NCBI GenBank assembly: GCA_003240755.1
Contig: QFNF01000038.1
Coordinates: 1-31,392, forward strand
Source: Sphingomonas hengshuiensis
Lineage (GTDB): Bacteria; Pseudomonadota; Alphaproteobacteria; Sphingomonadales; Sphingomonadaceae
Length of the DNA stretch: 31,392 nucleotides
Reading direction: 5' to 3'
The number at the start of each line of letters is the position of its first letter. Positions within the stretch are counted from its first letter, which is position 1. A program made the translations under genes and the position numbers. A model generated the notes under the pieces. That model was not told the DNA's origin, searched no databases, and saw nothing but the letters and a program-made list of their open reading frames with translations. Below, piece after piece: positions 1 through 7,752 of the stretch.

Positions 1-35
1 TGAGCAGCCCCCACCGGGTGGTCCGGGTTGATAGT
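1..35 (+). repeat. Outer (orfB-side) terminal inverted repeat of the IS
   Basis: It starts TGAGCAGCCCCC and contains GTGGTCC at 18-24. It pairs imperfectly with 1235-1269; one gap is needed to align the two. The inner limit is approximate. Confidence 0.75.
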
Positions 36-895
36 TAGTGCATCGTCGTCTCTACCGCCATTGCCGGTCGGAGGTGGAGCGAAGCGGAACCGGAGATCGG
101 CAATGGCGGTGCGGCCGCTTCCGGGGCTGGCGGGCGGTAGCCCAGGCTGCTGTGTGGCCGGACGGTGTTGTAGTGGCGCCGCCATGCCTCGATCAGCACC
201 TTGGCCTCGGCAAGGCTGTAGAAGATTTCGCCATTGAGCAGTTCGTCGCGCAGCGAGCCGTTGAAGCTCTCGTTATAGCCGTTCTCCCAAGGCGAACCCG
301 GTGCGATGTAGAGCGTCGTCACGCCGATCTTCCCGAGCCATTTCTGGACCGCAGTCGCGATGAACTCGCTGCCGTTATCGGACCTGATATGGGCTGGTGG
401 ACCGCGCTCGATGAACAGCTCGGCGAGTGCCGCCAGCACATCCTCATGGTTGAGCCGACGCGCGACCACCAGCGCCAGACATTCCCTGCTGGCCTCGTCG
501 ATGATGGTCAGAATGCGGAACTTGCGCCCATCATGGGTGCGCCCTTCGACGAAATCATAGGCCCAGACATGCCCTGGATATTGTGGTCGCAGCCGGATGC
601 ACGAACCGTCGTTCAGCCACAGCCGCCCGCGCTTGGGTTGTTTCTGCGGGACTTTCAGCCCTTCGCGTCGCCAGATACGTTCCACCCGCTTGTGGTTCAC
701 TGACCAACCCGCCGCATGCAGCAGCGCGGTCACCCGCCGATAGCCGTAGCGCCCGTACTGTCTGGCCAAGGCAATGATATCCTCGGTCAGCAATTGCTCG
801 TCATCTGCCCCGCACGGTTCCTTGCGCTGCGTAGACCGGTGCTGGCCGAGCACGCGGCACACACGCCGCTCGGACACATCCAGCACAGCCCGCAC
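35..895 (-). CDS. IS3-family transposase OrfB, DDE integrase domain
   Basis: This is the catalytic half of the transposase, which cuts and joins the IS ends. It has an HTH_21-like N-terminal part ([15 protein letters not shown]) followed by an rve integrase core. The core shows VWAYDFVEG (first Asp), IRSDNGSEF (second Asp) and the [18 protein letters not shown] stretch holding the Glu, ending with a [12 protein letters not shown] tail. The given start is a GTG; the frame is open upstream to the orfA overlap and encodes [12 protein letters not shown] before it. OrfB is therefore probably made mainly as an OrfAB fusion by -1 frameshifting, not from its own start. Length and motifs are normal for the family, with no truncation. 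Confidence 0.93.
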   Translation of the reverse strand: MRAVLDVSERRVCRVLGQHRSTQRKEPCGADDEQLLTEDIIALARQYGRYGYRRVTALLHAAGWSVNHKRVERIWRREGLKVPQKQPKRGRLWLNDGSCIRLRPQYPGHVWAYDFVEGRTHDGRKFRILTIIDEASRECLALVVARRLNHEDVLAALAELFIERGPPAHIRSDNGSEFIATAVQKWLGKIGVTTLYIAPGSPWENGYNESFNGSLRDELLNGEIFYSLAEAKVLIEAWRRHYNTVRPHSSLGYRPPAPEAAAPPLPISGSASLHLRPAMAVETTMH

Positions 896-927
896 CTGAT
901 CGACGCAGCGTCGGCGCCGTGCGGGGC

Positions 928-1206
928 TCAGAAGTTTCCCTTTGCCGCCTCCTGCAAGATGAGCTTGTCCAGCGTCAGGTCCGAGATCGCGCGCCGCAAC
1001 CGGGCATTCTCCTTCTCAAGATCCTTCATTCGCCGAGCCTGATCCGTCTTCAGGCCCCCATATTCCTTGCGCCAGCGATAGTAGGTCTGCTCGCTGACTG
1101 CGATCCGCCGGCAAGCCTCAGCGGTCGTGCCGCCCTGACCCAGCATGATCTCAACCTCACGCAGCTTCCCGATGATCTCTTCGGGCTTGTGCTTCTTCGC
1201 AGGCAT
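928..1206 (-). CDS. IS3-family transposase OrfA, helix-turn-helix protein
   Basis: A 92-residue protein with an HTH_8-type DNA-binding domain ([12 protein letters not shown]...[14 protein letters not shown]) and a leucine-rich coiled coil near the C-terminus ([22 protein letters not shown]). It ends [10 protein letters not shown], as in IS407-type elements. It binds the IS ends and, fused to OrfB by frameshifting, gives the active transposase. The stop codon at 930-928 lies just past a slippery heptamer. The ATG at 1206 is the only good start and is preceded on the minus strand by AAGGGACG. Confidence 0.92.
   Translation of the reverse strand: MPAKKHKPEEIIGKLREVEIMLGQGGTTAEACRRIAVSEQTYYRWRKEYGGLKTDQARRMKDLEKENARLRRAISDLTLDKLILQEAAKGNF
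934..940 (-). promoter_or_regulatory. Probable programmed -1 frameshift site GGGAAAC
   Basis: In the orfA frame the codons AAG GGA AAC contain the heptamer G GGA AAC, which has the canonical X XXY YYZ form. The orfA stop comes one codon later, and the orfB frame is exactly -1 relative to orfA and is open across this point. IS3-family elements are known to make OrfAB this way. A downstream stimulatory structure was not assessed. Confidence 0.7.
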
Positions 1207-1234
1207 TCGTCGTCCCTTCCTTGGTCCAGACTGT

Positions 1235-1269
1235 CATAGTCGATGGACCACTCAGAAGGGGGCAGCTCA
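1235..1269 (-). repeat. orfA-side terminal inverted repeat of the IS
   Basis: Read on the minus strand it begins TGAGCTGCCCCC and continues to GTGGTCC, matching the other end with one base offset. It fixes the right boundary of the element at 1269, about 70 bases upstream of the native exonuclease start codon. The inner limit is approximate. Confidence 0.75.
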
Positions 1270-1337
1270 CTCCCGGCTCTCGGACCTTTCGATCCGTGCA
1301 CGCGATCGCGCGCACGTCCTTCGTCAAGGGACTTTAC

Positions 1338-2177
1338 ATGCGATCCTCATATCCCAAGCGTCCAAGCGACGAACATGCCACCGAGCATGTTGTCACGTTC
1401 GACCTCGAGACCGTCGTCGATGTCGAACCCGAGGACGGCAGCTTCCCGCCATGGCCCCGCCATCGACCTGTGGCTGCCGCGTTCCTACGCGCGGACTGGA
1501 ATGCCGACGGACCTTATACCTTCGCACTCGAGACGCTGATCTGCCGTCCGGGCGACGAAGCAGCGTTCTATGCAAGCGTCGACCGGCTGCTGCCGGAAGG
1601 GGTGACCAGCGTGACCTACAACGGCCGCGGGTTCGACCTGCCGGTTCTGCAGATCGGCGCGATGGCCGCGCGGCAGTTCGAGCTCGAGGGGCTGGCGGCG
1701 CACACCCATGCGCCGCGCTATGGGGCGCGGCATTGTGATCTTGCCGACCAGTTCAGCGGCTACGGCGGAACGCGCCGAGTGCCTCTGGCTGAACTCTGCG
1801 AGCGGCTCGGCATCCCGGTAAAGACCTCGGTTCACGGTAGTGACGTCGCGGCACTGTGGCGTGCGGGCGAGATCGACGCGATCCGGCGCTACGTCGAGGA
1901 AGATGTGCTCGCCACCTACATCCTGTGGCTGCACTGGTCCGCCGGCCGCGCGCATGACGAACGGCGGATCGCAGGTCCGCTGGCCGATCTCGCCGCATGG
2001 GTGGAAGCAGATGCGACGCTCGCACATCTGCTGCCGTTCGCGACCTGCTCACCGGCGCTGTGGGCGAGGCCGCGGGCGCTGCACCACGTGGTGAGCCAGG
2101 CGCTCGCTGCCGCCGAGCGGCGCGTCCAGATCGCCGCCGACGAGCGAGCGTTCGCGGGCGAGCGTCCAATCTTCTGA
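1338..2177 (+). CDS. Predicted 3'-5' exonuclease, PolB proofreading-domain family (DNA_pol_B_exo2-like)
   Basis: A 279-residue DEDD-type exonuclease expected to degrade single-stranded DNA from the 3' end. ExoI is VTFDLETV near residue 20 (Asp and Glu metal ligands), ExoII is TYNGRGFDLPVL near residue 95, and ExoIII is YVEEDVLATYILWL near residue 185, with the Tyr-x3-Asp pattern. All four acidic residues are present. The frame is open back into the IS, but I chose the ATG at 1338. It has AAGGG seven bases upstream, lies outside the insertion, and homology to the fold begins only after it. It is the first of three plus-strand accessory genes, and its neighbour looks like a degenerate copy. Similar genes occur in mobile regions; the role could be in DNA repair or plasmid/ICE upkeep. 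Confidence 0.82.
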   Translation: MRSSYPKRPSDEHATEHVVTFDLETVVDVEPEDGSFPPWPRHRPVAAAFLRADWNADGPYTFALETLICRPGDEAAFYASVDRLLPEGVTSVTYNGRGFDLPVLQIGAMAARQFELEGLAAHTHAPRYGARHCDLADQFSGYGGTRRVPLAELCERLGIPVKTSVHGSDVAALWRAGEIDAIRRYVEEDVLATYILWLHWSAGRAHDERRIAGPLADLAAWVEADATLAHLLPFATCSPALWARPRALHHVVSQALAAAERRVQIAADERAFAGERPIF

Positions 2178-2285
2178 CCACCTGATCCGGCCGCCCACGC
2201 GCTGCCAATCTCAATCAACGCGCGCGCTGTCGCCGTCGACCGAAGTCGGCGGCGCGACGGCGCGCGTCCATCGAAGGATAAAACC

Positions 2286-2900
2286 ATGAACAAGGATATC
2301 TGCCGGTTCGTCACCCTCGCCGTCGCGAGTGTTCCCATTCCCGCCGACCGCACGGGCAAGTTGTCCGCCGGCACGCATCTCGTCGCGGTTGCCATGCTTA
2401 TCGCTGAACGCAGCCGTGATGGCGACTGGCGCTTTTCGATCAGGAGTGCTGCCATCGGTGCCGGCAACAGCGAAGACGTATTGCTCCGCTGGGCCACCGT
2501 CGCGCTGCCTGGACGTGCGATCGTCATCGGCTGGCAGCTCGCCGACGAGATCATCGCCCCGCTGCTCGACGCCAGTGCGAGCGGTGATCCCGAAACCGGC
2601 CGCGCGTTTCTCGACCGGCTAACCGGGCTCACCACCGCGCTCAGCGTCGATCTCGCCATTTCGCATGGCGGGGTCGCGGCTACCTCGTTTGACGAAGTGG
2701 CCAGCCGGCACGGTATCGCGACGGGCGGCGATGCGCACACCGATGTCGAAAGTGCCTGGGCGTTCGGCAACACCGACTGGCTTCGCGAGCATATCGAGAC
2801 GCAAGCGATCGCCTGCTGGCAGCTGTGGCTCGCCGAAGCCAACGGTCTGGCGGAATCGGCGCGAGACGCCTTCGAGCAATGGCTGTCCGAGAGCGCCTAG
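2286..2900 (+). CDS. Exonuclease-like protein without catalytic residues (putative pseudoenzyme)
   Basis: A 204-residue protein that a first look would leave as hypothetical. By eye it lines up end to end with the preceding exonuclease. VTLAVASV sits where that protein has VTFDLETV. The stretch SFDEVASRHGIATGGDAHTDVESAW matches PLAELCERLGIPVKTSVHGSDVAALW, and HIETQAIACWQLWL matches YVEEDVLATYILWL. The ExoI Asp and Glu become Ala and Ser, and the ExoIII Tyr and Asp become His and Gln. The ExoII region is not recognisable. If the match is real, the protein cannot cut DNA and may be a partner or regulator of its neighbour. The ATG follows AAGGATAAAACC. The gene lies 108 bases after the exonuclease stop. 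The alignment was not scored. Confidence 0.65.
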   Translation: MNKDICRFVTLAVASVPIPADRTGKLSAGTHLVAVAMLIAERSRDGDWRFSIRSAAIGAGNSEDVLLRWATVALPGRAIVIGWQLADEIIAPLLDASASGDPETGRAFLDRLTGLTTALSVDLAISHGGVAATSFDEVASRHGIATGGDAHTDVESAWAFGNTDWLREHIETQAIACWQLWLAEANGLAESARDAFEQWLSESA

Positions 2901-2986
2901 CTCATCCCGCATCAATGGTCCGGGCGGATGCACGATCCGAACGGACACATCCCAATGCACCGATCGATACTGGAAAAGGAAATTCC

Positions 2987-3652
2987 ATGCTGCACGACAC
3001 CACCACCTTCGCCACCGGCACCGCGATCAATCCCCCTGCCTTCGATGTCATCGACCCGCTGGCGCTTGATATCACGCCGATCATCCATCCGCGCGGCGGC
3101 GTCCATCCCGACGCCAGCCGCACCTTTTGGTCGGCGACGGCGAATGCCCATTATATCATTCGCCGCAACGGCGAGGACATGTTCGGGCCGACGCCGGACT
3201 TCGCCGCCAAGCTCGTCGCCTGTCCCGATCTCGTCGCCCACGGCCGGCGCGGCCCGATCGGTTGCGAGATCGATGGGTTGGTTGGATCGGCGCTGTGGCG
3301 CAAGGCGGACGAGGCCGCCGCGACCGACCGTCCCACCGCTCCTGTCGGGTTCCATGCGGTCGGATGGTTGCCGACCAATGTGCGCCGCGACGTTTGGAGC
3401 GAGATCGTGCTTGAGTGGCTCGACCGTGCGATCGTCTCCAATGGCATGGTCGCGGATTGGGCTATACACGCGTATGCAGATGATCGGGGCGGTTGGGTCA
3501 AGAAGCCGCACATGCATGCCGTGCTGACCGGGCGCTTCTGGCGTGGATCGCGAATCGGCCAGCCGCAACCAGCGTGGCTGCAGAGCGTCAAGCAGCGCGC
3601 CGTCGTCCAGGACCATTGGGACAGGCTGACGCGCGCGTACTCTAAGATCTAA
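2987..3652 (+). CDS. Stand-alone MobA/MobL-type (HUH relaxase-like) protein
   Basis: A 221-residue protein resembling the nicking domain of MobA/MobL relaxases. The features are LW.KADEA near residue 103, a LP...R.VW.EIV stretch near 128-140, VADWAIHAY near 155-163, and the metal-binding HxH in KPHMHAVLTGR at 174-183. A candidate nucleophile is Tyr56 in SATANAHYIIR. No helicase or primase part follows, so it is a short form. The ATG at 2987 is chosen because AAAAGGA precedes it; an upstream in-frame start at 2825 would overlap the previous gene by 76 bases. It may nick an origin of transfer or act in replication. The absence of other transfer genes in the window leaves this open. Confidence 0.68.
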   Translation: MLHDTTTFATGTAINPPAFDVIDPLALDITPIIHPRGGVHPDASRTFWSATANAHYIIRRNGEDMFGPTPDFAAKLVACPDLVAHGRRGPIGCEIDGLVGSALWRKADEAAATDRPTAPVGFHAVGWLPTNVRRDVWSEIVLEWLDRAIVSNGMVADWAIHAYADDRGGWVKKPHMHAVLTGRFWRGSRIGQPQPAWLQSVKQRAVVQDHWDRLTRAYSKI

Positions 3653-4073
3653 GATAATCCAACAGAAGAAAGATCGACGCAGATGTCTGATATGTGTTCG
3701 GTCTTGGCATTTTCGGAAGAGAGATGGACTGTGGGCCATCGGTATCGCACTGTGGCGGGCAACGGTGCGGTACCATAACGCTATCAATTAGCGACACTCT
3801 GTAGCCTTGTTTTTGCTTGGGGCGCAGCCACGTATCTCTCTTTCTTGACGACCAGCGCACCGAATTATTACAAAGGCCCACAGCATGAAAACGCTCTTAT
3901 CGAATATTTCTATCAGAGTTATATAGATATCTTACAATTTTGGTCGTTCAATATAGCTCATGTAACAACCAATGTGTAGTTTATAATCCGAGTTATGGTA
4001 GATTTTTCTATTACCAACAAGCATCGTTCGCATAATATTACAGTAATGATTATCGAAGAATGCTGGTTCTGTT
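3653..4073. other. AT-rich gene-free stretch between accessory and catabolic regions
   Basis: About 420 bases with no supportable gene. From about 3880 the sequence is clearly AT-rich, unlike the GC-rich genes on both sides. The small open frames here (3642-3881 and 3958-4146, minus strand) lack family features and good start sites. A short hairpin, CGCTA-TCAAT-TAGCG at 3779-3793, could serve as a weak terminator for the upstream genes. No tRNA, attachment site or origin was recognised. Confidence 0.6.
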
Positions 4074-4829
4074 TTAGAGTGACCAGCCCCCATCGACAGA
4101 TATCGCGGCCCCAGTGACGAAAGCGCCCATATCGGCGCTCATCCAAAGGACGGCATCAGCAATCTCCTCCGGTTTGCCGAGGCGGCCGACCGGCTCAAGA
4201 TCGATCGCCTTCTGGATATCGCCGCCCGTGAAGCGGTCCATCATGGGCGTCTCGATATTGCCCGGCAGCACCGCGTTAACGCGGATGTTCTGCTTGGCGT
4301 AGTCGAGTGCCGCGGCCCTGGTCAGGCCGATGATCGCGTGCTTGGAGGCGGTGTAGGATGCGCCGCCCGCCACACCGCGCACGCCCGCACCCGACGACGT
4401 GTTGACGATCACGCCGCTGCCCTGCCGCACCATCTGCGCCAGCTCATGCTTCATGCACACGAAGGTGCCGCGCAAGTTGATGTCCAGGATGCGGTCCCAC
4501 TCGGCCAGTTCGATCTCGTGGACGGGAGCCGCCGCGTTCTCGACGCCGGCATTGTTGAAGGCGATGTCGAGCCGGCCGAAGGTCTCGACCACTCGGCTCA
4601 CCGCAGCTTCGACCTGCTCGGGCTGGGACACGTCGCAAGCGATGAGCAGAACCTCCGCTCCTGCCTCTTTCACCGCGTCGGCCGTTTCGCCCAAAGCGTC
4701 CTCGGTGCGATCCAGGGCGGCGACACGCGCGCCCTCGGCTGCAAAGGCAATAGCCGTGGCCCGGCCGATCCCGCTGGCAGCGCCGGTGATGAAGGCGACC
4801 TTGCCGGCGAAACGCTGAGTATCAGACAT
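4074..4829 (-). CDS. SDR-family NAD(P)-dependent oxidoreductase
   Basis: A 251-residue classical short-chain dehydrogenase. It has the nucleotide-binding TGAASGIGRA near residue 15, ALDRTE (acidic residue after strand 2, suggesting NAD preference), CDVSQ, NNAG, and the catalytic set Ser-Tyr-Lys in NTSSGAG...SYTASKHA. It ends with SVDGGWSL, usual for the family. The start is the ATG at 4829 (MSDTQRF); the frame stays open upstream but there it only reads through the neighbouring gene in another frame. It is last in a four-gene minus-strand operon, 40 bases after the aldo/keto reductase. The substrate cannot be told from sequence; alcohol/ketone conversion of a small molecule is expected. Confidence 0.9.
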   Translation of the reverse strand: MSDTQRFAGKVAFITGAASGIGRATAIAFAAEGARVAALDRTEDALGETADAVKEAGAEVLLIACDVSQPEQVEAAVSRVVETFGRLDIAFNNAGVENAAAPVHEIELAEWDRILDINLRGTFVCMKHELAQMVRQGSGVIVNTSSGAGVRGVAGGASYTASKHAIIGLTRAAALDYAKQNIRVNAVLPGNIETPMMDRFTGGDIQKAIDLEPVGRLGKPEEIADAVLWMSADMGAFVTGAAISVDGGWSL

Positions 4830-4869
4830 GAAAACTACCCTTTCGATTTGGTGGGGGAGCGCAGGGCGA

Positions 4870-5763
4870 TCAGGCGTTGATGCTCGATCGGGCGACCTGG
4901 CGCGGCTTGCCGAATACGGGGAAGACGCTGGCCTCACCGTAGTCGATGGCATCGCCGGAGCTTTGCAGCAGCGTCGCCATGTCGTCCTCGCTGATGGCGA
5001 AATCGACGGCTGCGTTGCTGCGCATGTGATCGGCATTGGCGGATTTGGGTAGCGGGAGCAGCCCGAGTTGCAGGCAGTAGCGGATGCAGAGCTGCGCGAC
5101 GCCGACATCGTATTTGGCCGCCAGCTCGACAAGCATGGAGTGCCGTAGCGCCGCGCCATGTGCGACCGGCGAATACGCCTCGACCAGCACATCCTGCGCG
5201 CGGCAATAGTCGATCAGGTCGAACGGGGTGTTGCCGACATGCGCCAGCACCTGATTGACGGCGGGCTTCACCGTGCCATGCCGCAGGATGTTGTCGAGAT
5301 CGCCGCGCTCGAAGTTGGAGACGCCGATCGCGCGGAGCTTGCCGGCCTGCTGCGCTTCCTCCAGCGCACGCCACGCCTCGAGGTTGCCGGCGTGGAAGTC
5401 GCCACCCTCGCGAAACTCGGTCCACGGCTGCGGGCTGTGGATCAGCATCAGGTCGATGTGGTCGAGCCCGAGCGCACGAAGCGAGCCGTCGATGCGGCTC
5501 TTCGCATCGGCGTAGCTCTTCGACTCCGCGGCGAGCTTGGTGGTGACGAAAAGCTCGTCGCGCGAAACGCCGCTGGCCCGCAAAGCCTCGCCGACGCCGC
5601 GCTCGTTTCCATACGCTTGCGCGGTGTCGAAGTGGCGATAGCCTATGGCCAAGGCCTCACGAACGACCTGCACGACCGCGGCATCATCAATGCGCCAGGT
5701 GCCCAGGCCGAGCTTCGGGATGGCGATGCCATCCGCAAGGGCGAAGGTTTCGTTCAGGATCAT
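4870..5763 (-). CDS. Aldo/keto reductase (2,5-diketogluconate reductase-like)
   Basis: A 297-residue NADPH-dependent carbonyl reductase with a TIM-barrel fold. It shows LGLGTWRIDD at the first strand, FDTAQAYGNE (catalytic Asp and Tyr), TTKL (Lys) and LIHSP (His), then IGVSNFE, NQVLAH and the cofactor-binding PLPKSANADHMRSN near the C-terminus. The ATG at 5763 overlaps the stop of the upstream tautomerase gene by four bases, so translation of the two is likely coupled. The longer frame upstream just reads the tautomerase gene in another phase. It reduces an aldehyde or ketone of unknown identity, perhaps the same compound handled by the SDR. Confidence 0.9.
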   Translation of the reverse strand: MILNETFALADGIAIPKLGLGTWRIDDAAVVQVVREALAIGYRHFDTAQAYGNERGVGEALRASGVSRDELFVTTKLAAESKSYADAKSRIDGSLRALGLDHIDLMLIHSPQPWTEFREGGDFHAGNLEAWRALEEAQQAGKLRAIGVSNFERGDLDNILRHGTVKPAVNQVLAHVGNTPFDLIDYCRAQDVLVEAYSPVAHGAALRHSMLVELAAKYDVGVAQLCIRYCLQLGLLPLPKSANADHMRSNAAVDFAISEDDMATLLQSSGDAIDYGEASVFPVFGKPRQVARSSINA

Positions 5764-6014
5764 TGTTCTTCCCTCTGCCCGGCCGGCTGCTTGCCGTAAC
5801 CAGGCTGATTGGTCAGGGTGGCCCACTTCCCGGCGATGTCGGGTTCGTACACCTTGGCCGTCCAATCGGCGGGGGCGACCTCCTCGAACCCGACCGACAC
5901 CGCGTCCTCACCATATCCGAGCGTGGCCATCACGCCGTTCGTGATCGTTTCGGTGAGACGCCGCTTCTGGTCGTCGGACTTGCCGGGCCAGAGCTTCACG
6001 ATGACGTGCGGCAC
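5760..6014 (-). CDS. Tautomerase-family protein, PptA/4-oxalocrotonate tautomerase-like
   Basis: An 84-residue protein beginning MPHVIVKLWPG. Pro2, exposed after Met removal, is the catalytic base of this superfamily. The order of elements (LTETITNGVMATLG, then SVGFEEVAPADWTAKVY, then a PGYGKQP tail) matches E. coli PptA more than the 62-residue 4-oxalocrotonate tautomerases. It would catalyse keto-enol tautomerisation of a 2-oxo acid or similar compound. It follows the cupin gene with a four-base gap and overlaps the aldo/keto reductase start, so the three genes form one transcript. Confidence 0.86.
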   Translation of the reverse strand: MPHVIVKLWPGKSDDQKRRLTETITNGVMATLGYGEDAVSVGFEEVAPADWTAKVYEPDIAGKWATLTNQPGYGKQPAGQREEQ

Positions 6015-6018
6015 AGGC

Positions 6019-6504
6019 TTACTCCTTGCCGAGCGGTGCGAGATATTCCTCGTCCGTCACCTTCTCCATCCACGTCACCGGCGTGCCGTTGACCACTTCC
6101 TGGATGGCGATATGGGTCATGGCTTCGTGCCGGGTCGCGCCGTGCCAGTGCTTGTGCTCGGCGGGGCACCACAGGATGTCGCCGGCCCGGAACTCCAGCT
6201 TCGGCCCACCCGCGATCTGCGTCCAGCCGACGCCTTCGGTGACGATCAGCGTCTGGCCGGCAGGGTGGGTGTGCCAGGCTGTGCGCGCACCCGGCTCGAA
6301 GTGGACGATCGCGCCGGAGACACGCGACGGCGCCTCGCGCTGGAACTGCCCGGTGATGGTCGCCTTGCCGGTGAAATTCTCGGCGGGACCGTCGACCGTC
6401 TTCATGTCCGCCTTGCGCTCGATGCTCATGCCTGTCGCTCCTTGCTGCGCCTGTGTGTCCACGGGCAGCAGCAGCGTGGCGAGGCACATGCCGATCCTCA
6501 TCAT
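6019..6504 (-). CDS. Cupin-domain protein of the mandelonitrile-lyase-like type, possibly exported
   Basis: A 161-residue single-cupin protein. The core FEPGARTAWHTHPAGQTLIVTEG, here split as FEPGARTAWHTH at 69-80 and PAGQTLIVTEG at 81-91, closely follows the cupin hydroxynitrile lyase of Granulicella tundricola. The likely metal ligands His78, His80, Gln84 and His119 have the same spacing as I recall for that enzyme (53, 55, 59, 94). The N-terminus (MMRIGMCLATLLLPVDTQAQ) looks like a short signal peptide. An internal Met at residue 26 (MSIERK) could be a cytoplasmic start instead. It is first in the operon with tautomerase, aldo/keto reductase and SDR. Whether it acts on a nitrile is not known; many relatives are uncharacterised. 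Confidence 0.85.
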   Translation of the reverse strand: MMRIGMCLATLLLPVDTQAQQGATGMSIERKADMKTVDGPAENFTGKATITGQFQREAPSRVSGAIVHFEPGARTAWHTHPAGQTLIVTEGVGWTQIAGGPKLEFRAGDILWCPAEHKHWHGATRHEAMTHIAIQEVVNGTPVTWMEKVTDEEYLAPLGKE

Positions 6505-6643
6505 GGTTGCCGCCCTTTGATCGTCCGATCGTCACGCTGACGATCGCTCCAAATGCTATTTAGGGCGCTCAAGGTGCGCGCATTACCAGCCCGGCCGGCA
6601 ACGAGACGGTGAACATGGCTCAACAATGGGCTAGAAGACTGCC

Positions 6644-7552
6644 ATGCAACCAAGCCGGACAGACCTCGCCGACTTCGCCTATTTTCTGGCAATAGCGAAG
6701 CATGGCAGCTTTCGAGGCGCAGCCGTCTCGATGGGTGTCACCACTTCGGCGCTCAGCCACGCGATCACCGCGCTGGAAGGACGGCGCGGCGTCCGATTAT
6801 TGAACAGGACAACGCGCAGCGTGACGCTGACCGCAGCGGGTGAGGAGTTTCGGGCGCTTATCGAGGCTCCCATGCAGGCCATCGCAGCGGCGAGCGATAC
6901 TCTGGAACGCTATCGCGACACGCCGGCCGGCCGCGTGCGGATCAATGTTCTGGAGGATGCGGTCGAGCTGCTGCTCAAGCCGGTCATGCCGATCTTCGTA
7001 GATCGCTACCCGGATGTCGCGATCGACATCAGCGTGACCAATCGCATGATCGATGTCGTCGGCAGCGGGTTCGATGCCGGCATCCGCTACGGCGGCACGG
7101 TGCCTGAGGATATGATCGCGCAGCGATTGTCCCCCGACCTGCGCTGGATCGCGGCCGCCTCACCGACATATCTCGCCCGGTTCGGTGCACCGAGCGACCC
7201 GGAAGACCTGAAGAACCATCGATGCGTCGGCATCCGCTTGGGGAACGATCAGATCTATCAGTGGGAGTTCGAGCGTGACGGAAACGAATGTGCTGTCGCA
7301 ACGCCTGGCCCGCTAACGGTCGACGGCAGTCACGCTGCCGTGGCATTCGGACTGTGCGGTGCCGGCATCGTTTACGCGACGCAGGCGGCGCTCGCCCAGC
7401 ACCTGAAAAGTGGAGCCTTGCAGCCTGTCCTGGAAGATTGGGCAAGCGTAGGCAGTGGCTTCTACGTCTACTATTCCGGGCGCCGGCATCTTCCGACCGG
7501 GCTGCGCCTGTTGATCGATCTAATACGCGAGAAGCAACCCCTACGCGGCTGA
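6644..7552 (+). CDS. LysR-family transcriptional regulator, divergent from the cupin operon
   Basis: A 302-residue regulator with an N-terminal winged HTH (residues about 8-65: FAYFLAIAKHGSFRGAAVSMGVTTSALSHAITALE, stopped here, then LLNRTTRSVTLTAAG). A substrate-binding domain follows from about 95 (GRVRINVLEDAVELLL... GFDAGIRYGG...). It resembles the large group of LysR proteins that control small oxidoreductase operons. It starts 139 bases from the cupin gene on the opposite strand, the usual layout for a LysR regulator and its target, so the four minus-strand genes are its probable regulon. The inducer is unknown. After it, 7553-7752 holds no gene I can support. Confidence 0.92.
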   Translation: MQPSRTDLADFAYFLAIAKHGSFRGAAVSMGVTTSALSHAITALEGRRGVRLLNRTTRSVTLTAAGEEFRALIEAPMQAIAAASDTLERYRDTPAGRVRINVLEDAVELLLKPVMPIFVDRYPDVAIDISVTNRMIDVVGSGFDAGIRYGGTVPEDMIAQRLSPDLRWIAAASPTYLARFGAPSDPEDLKNHRCVGIRLGNDQIYQWEFERDGNECAVATPGPLTVDGSHAAVAFGLCGAGIVYATQAALAQHLKSGALQPVLEDWASVGSGFYVYYSGRRHLPTGLRLLIDLIREKQPLRG

Positions 7553-7752
7553 TGGTGGGCAATCCCGCATGCGCCACCGAGATGTCTCTCGATCCAGATA
7601 TTTGCCGGCATCCGAACAGAAATCCGTCGCAGAACGAACAAGCCATTAAATGGTAGCCGCTTACCGGCAAAGACGCACGCCGGTGTTCCTGATGAATAAC
7701 CCCGCCGGACGAACATGCCGCCTCGGGCTGTATGCCAAAAATTTCAAGCTAG

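Larger units (their letters stand above)
1..1269 (-). mobile_element. IS3-family insertion sequence, IS407-like group, apparently complete
   Basis: The element carries the two-frame transposase typical of IS3 elements, orfA and orfB, both reading right to left. Its ends are imperfect inverted repeats: TGAGCAGCCCCC at 1-12 and, on the minus strand from 1269 inward, TGAGCTGCCCCC; a second matching block GTGGTCC follows in both (18-24 and 1245-1251). TG...CA termini and the run of C are usual for the IS407 group. The left flank is outside the window, so a target duplication cannot be checked; the right flank begins CTCC at 1270. Both reading frames are open and the DDE residues are present, so it may be active. 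Confidence 0.88.

Noticed and set aside
1221..1337. N-terminal extension of the exonuclease frame into the IS
   Set aside because: The extra residues come from the IS end and flank, show no family likeness, and a good ATG with AAGGG lies at 1338.
3642..3881. Small minus-strand frame in the AT-rich gap
   Set aside because: No recognisable domain, no convincing ribosome binding site, and part of it overlaps the relaxase-like gene antisense.
3958..4146. Short minus-strand frame next to the SDR gene
   Set aside because: Overlaps the SDR coding end and lies mostly in AT-rich non-coding DNA; no family features.
7471..7716. Small frame after the first LysR gene
   Set aside because: Antisense to the regulator end, no family likeness; the gap 7553-7752 shows nothing else I can support.
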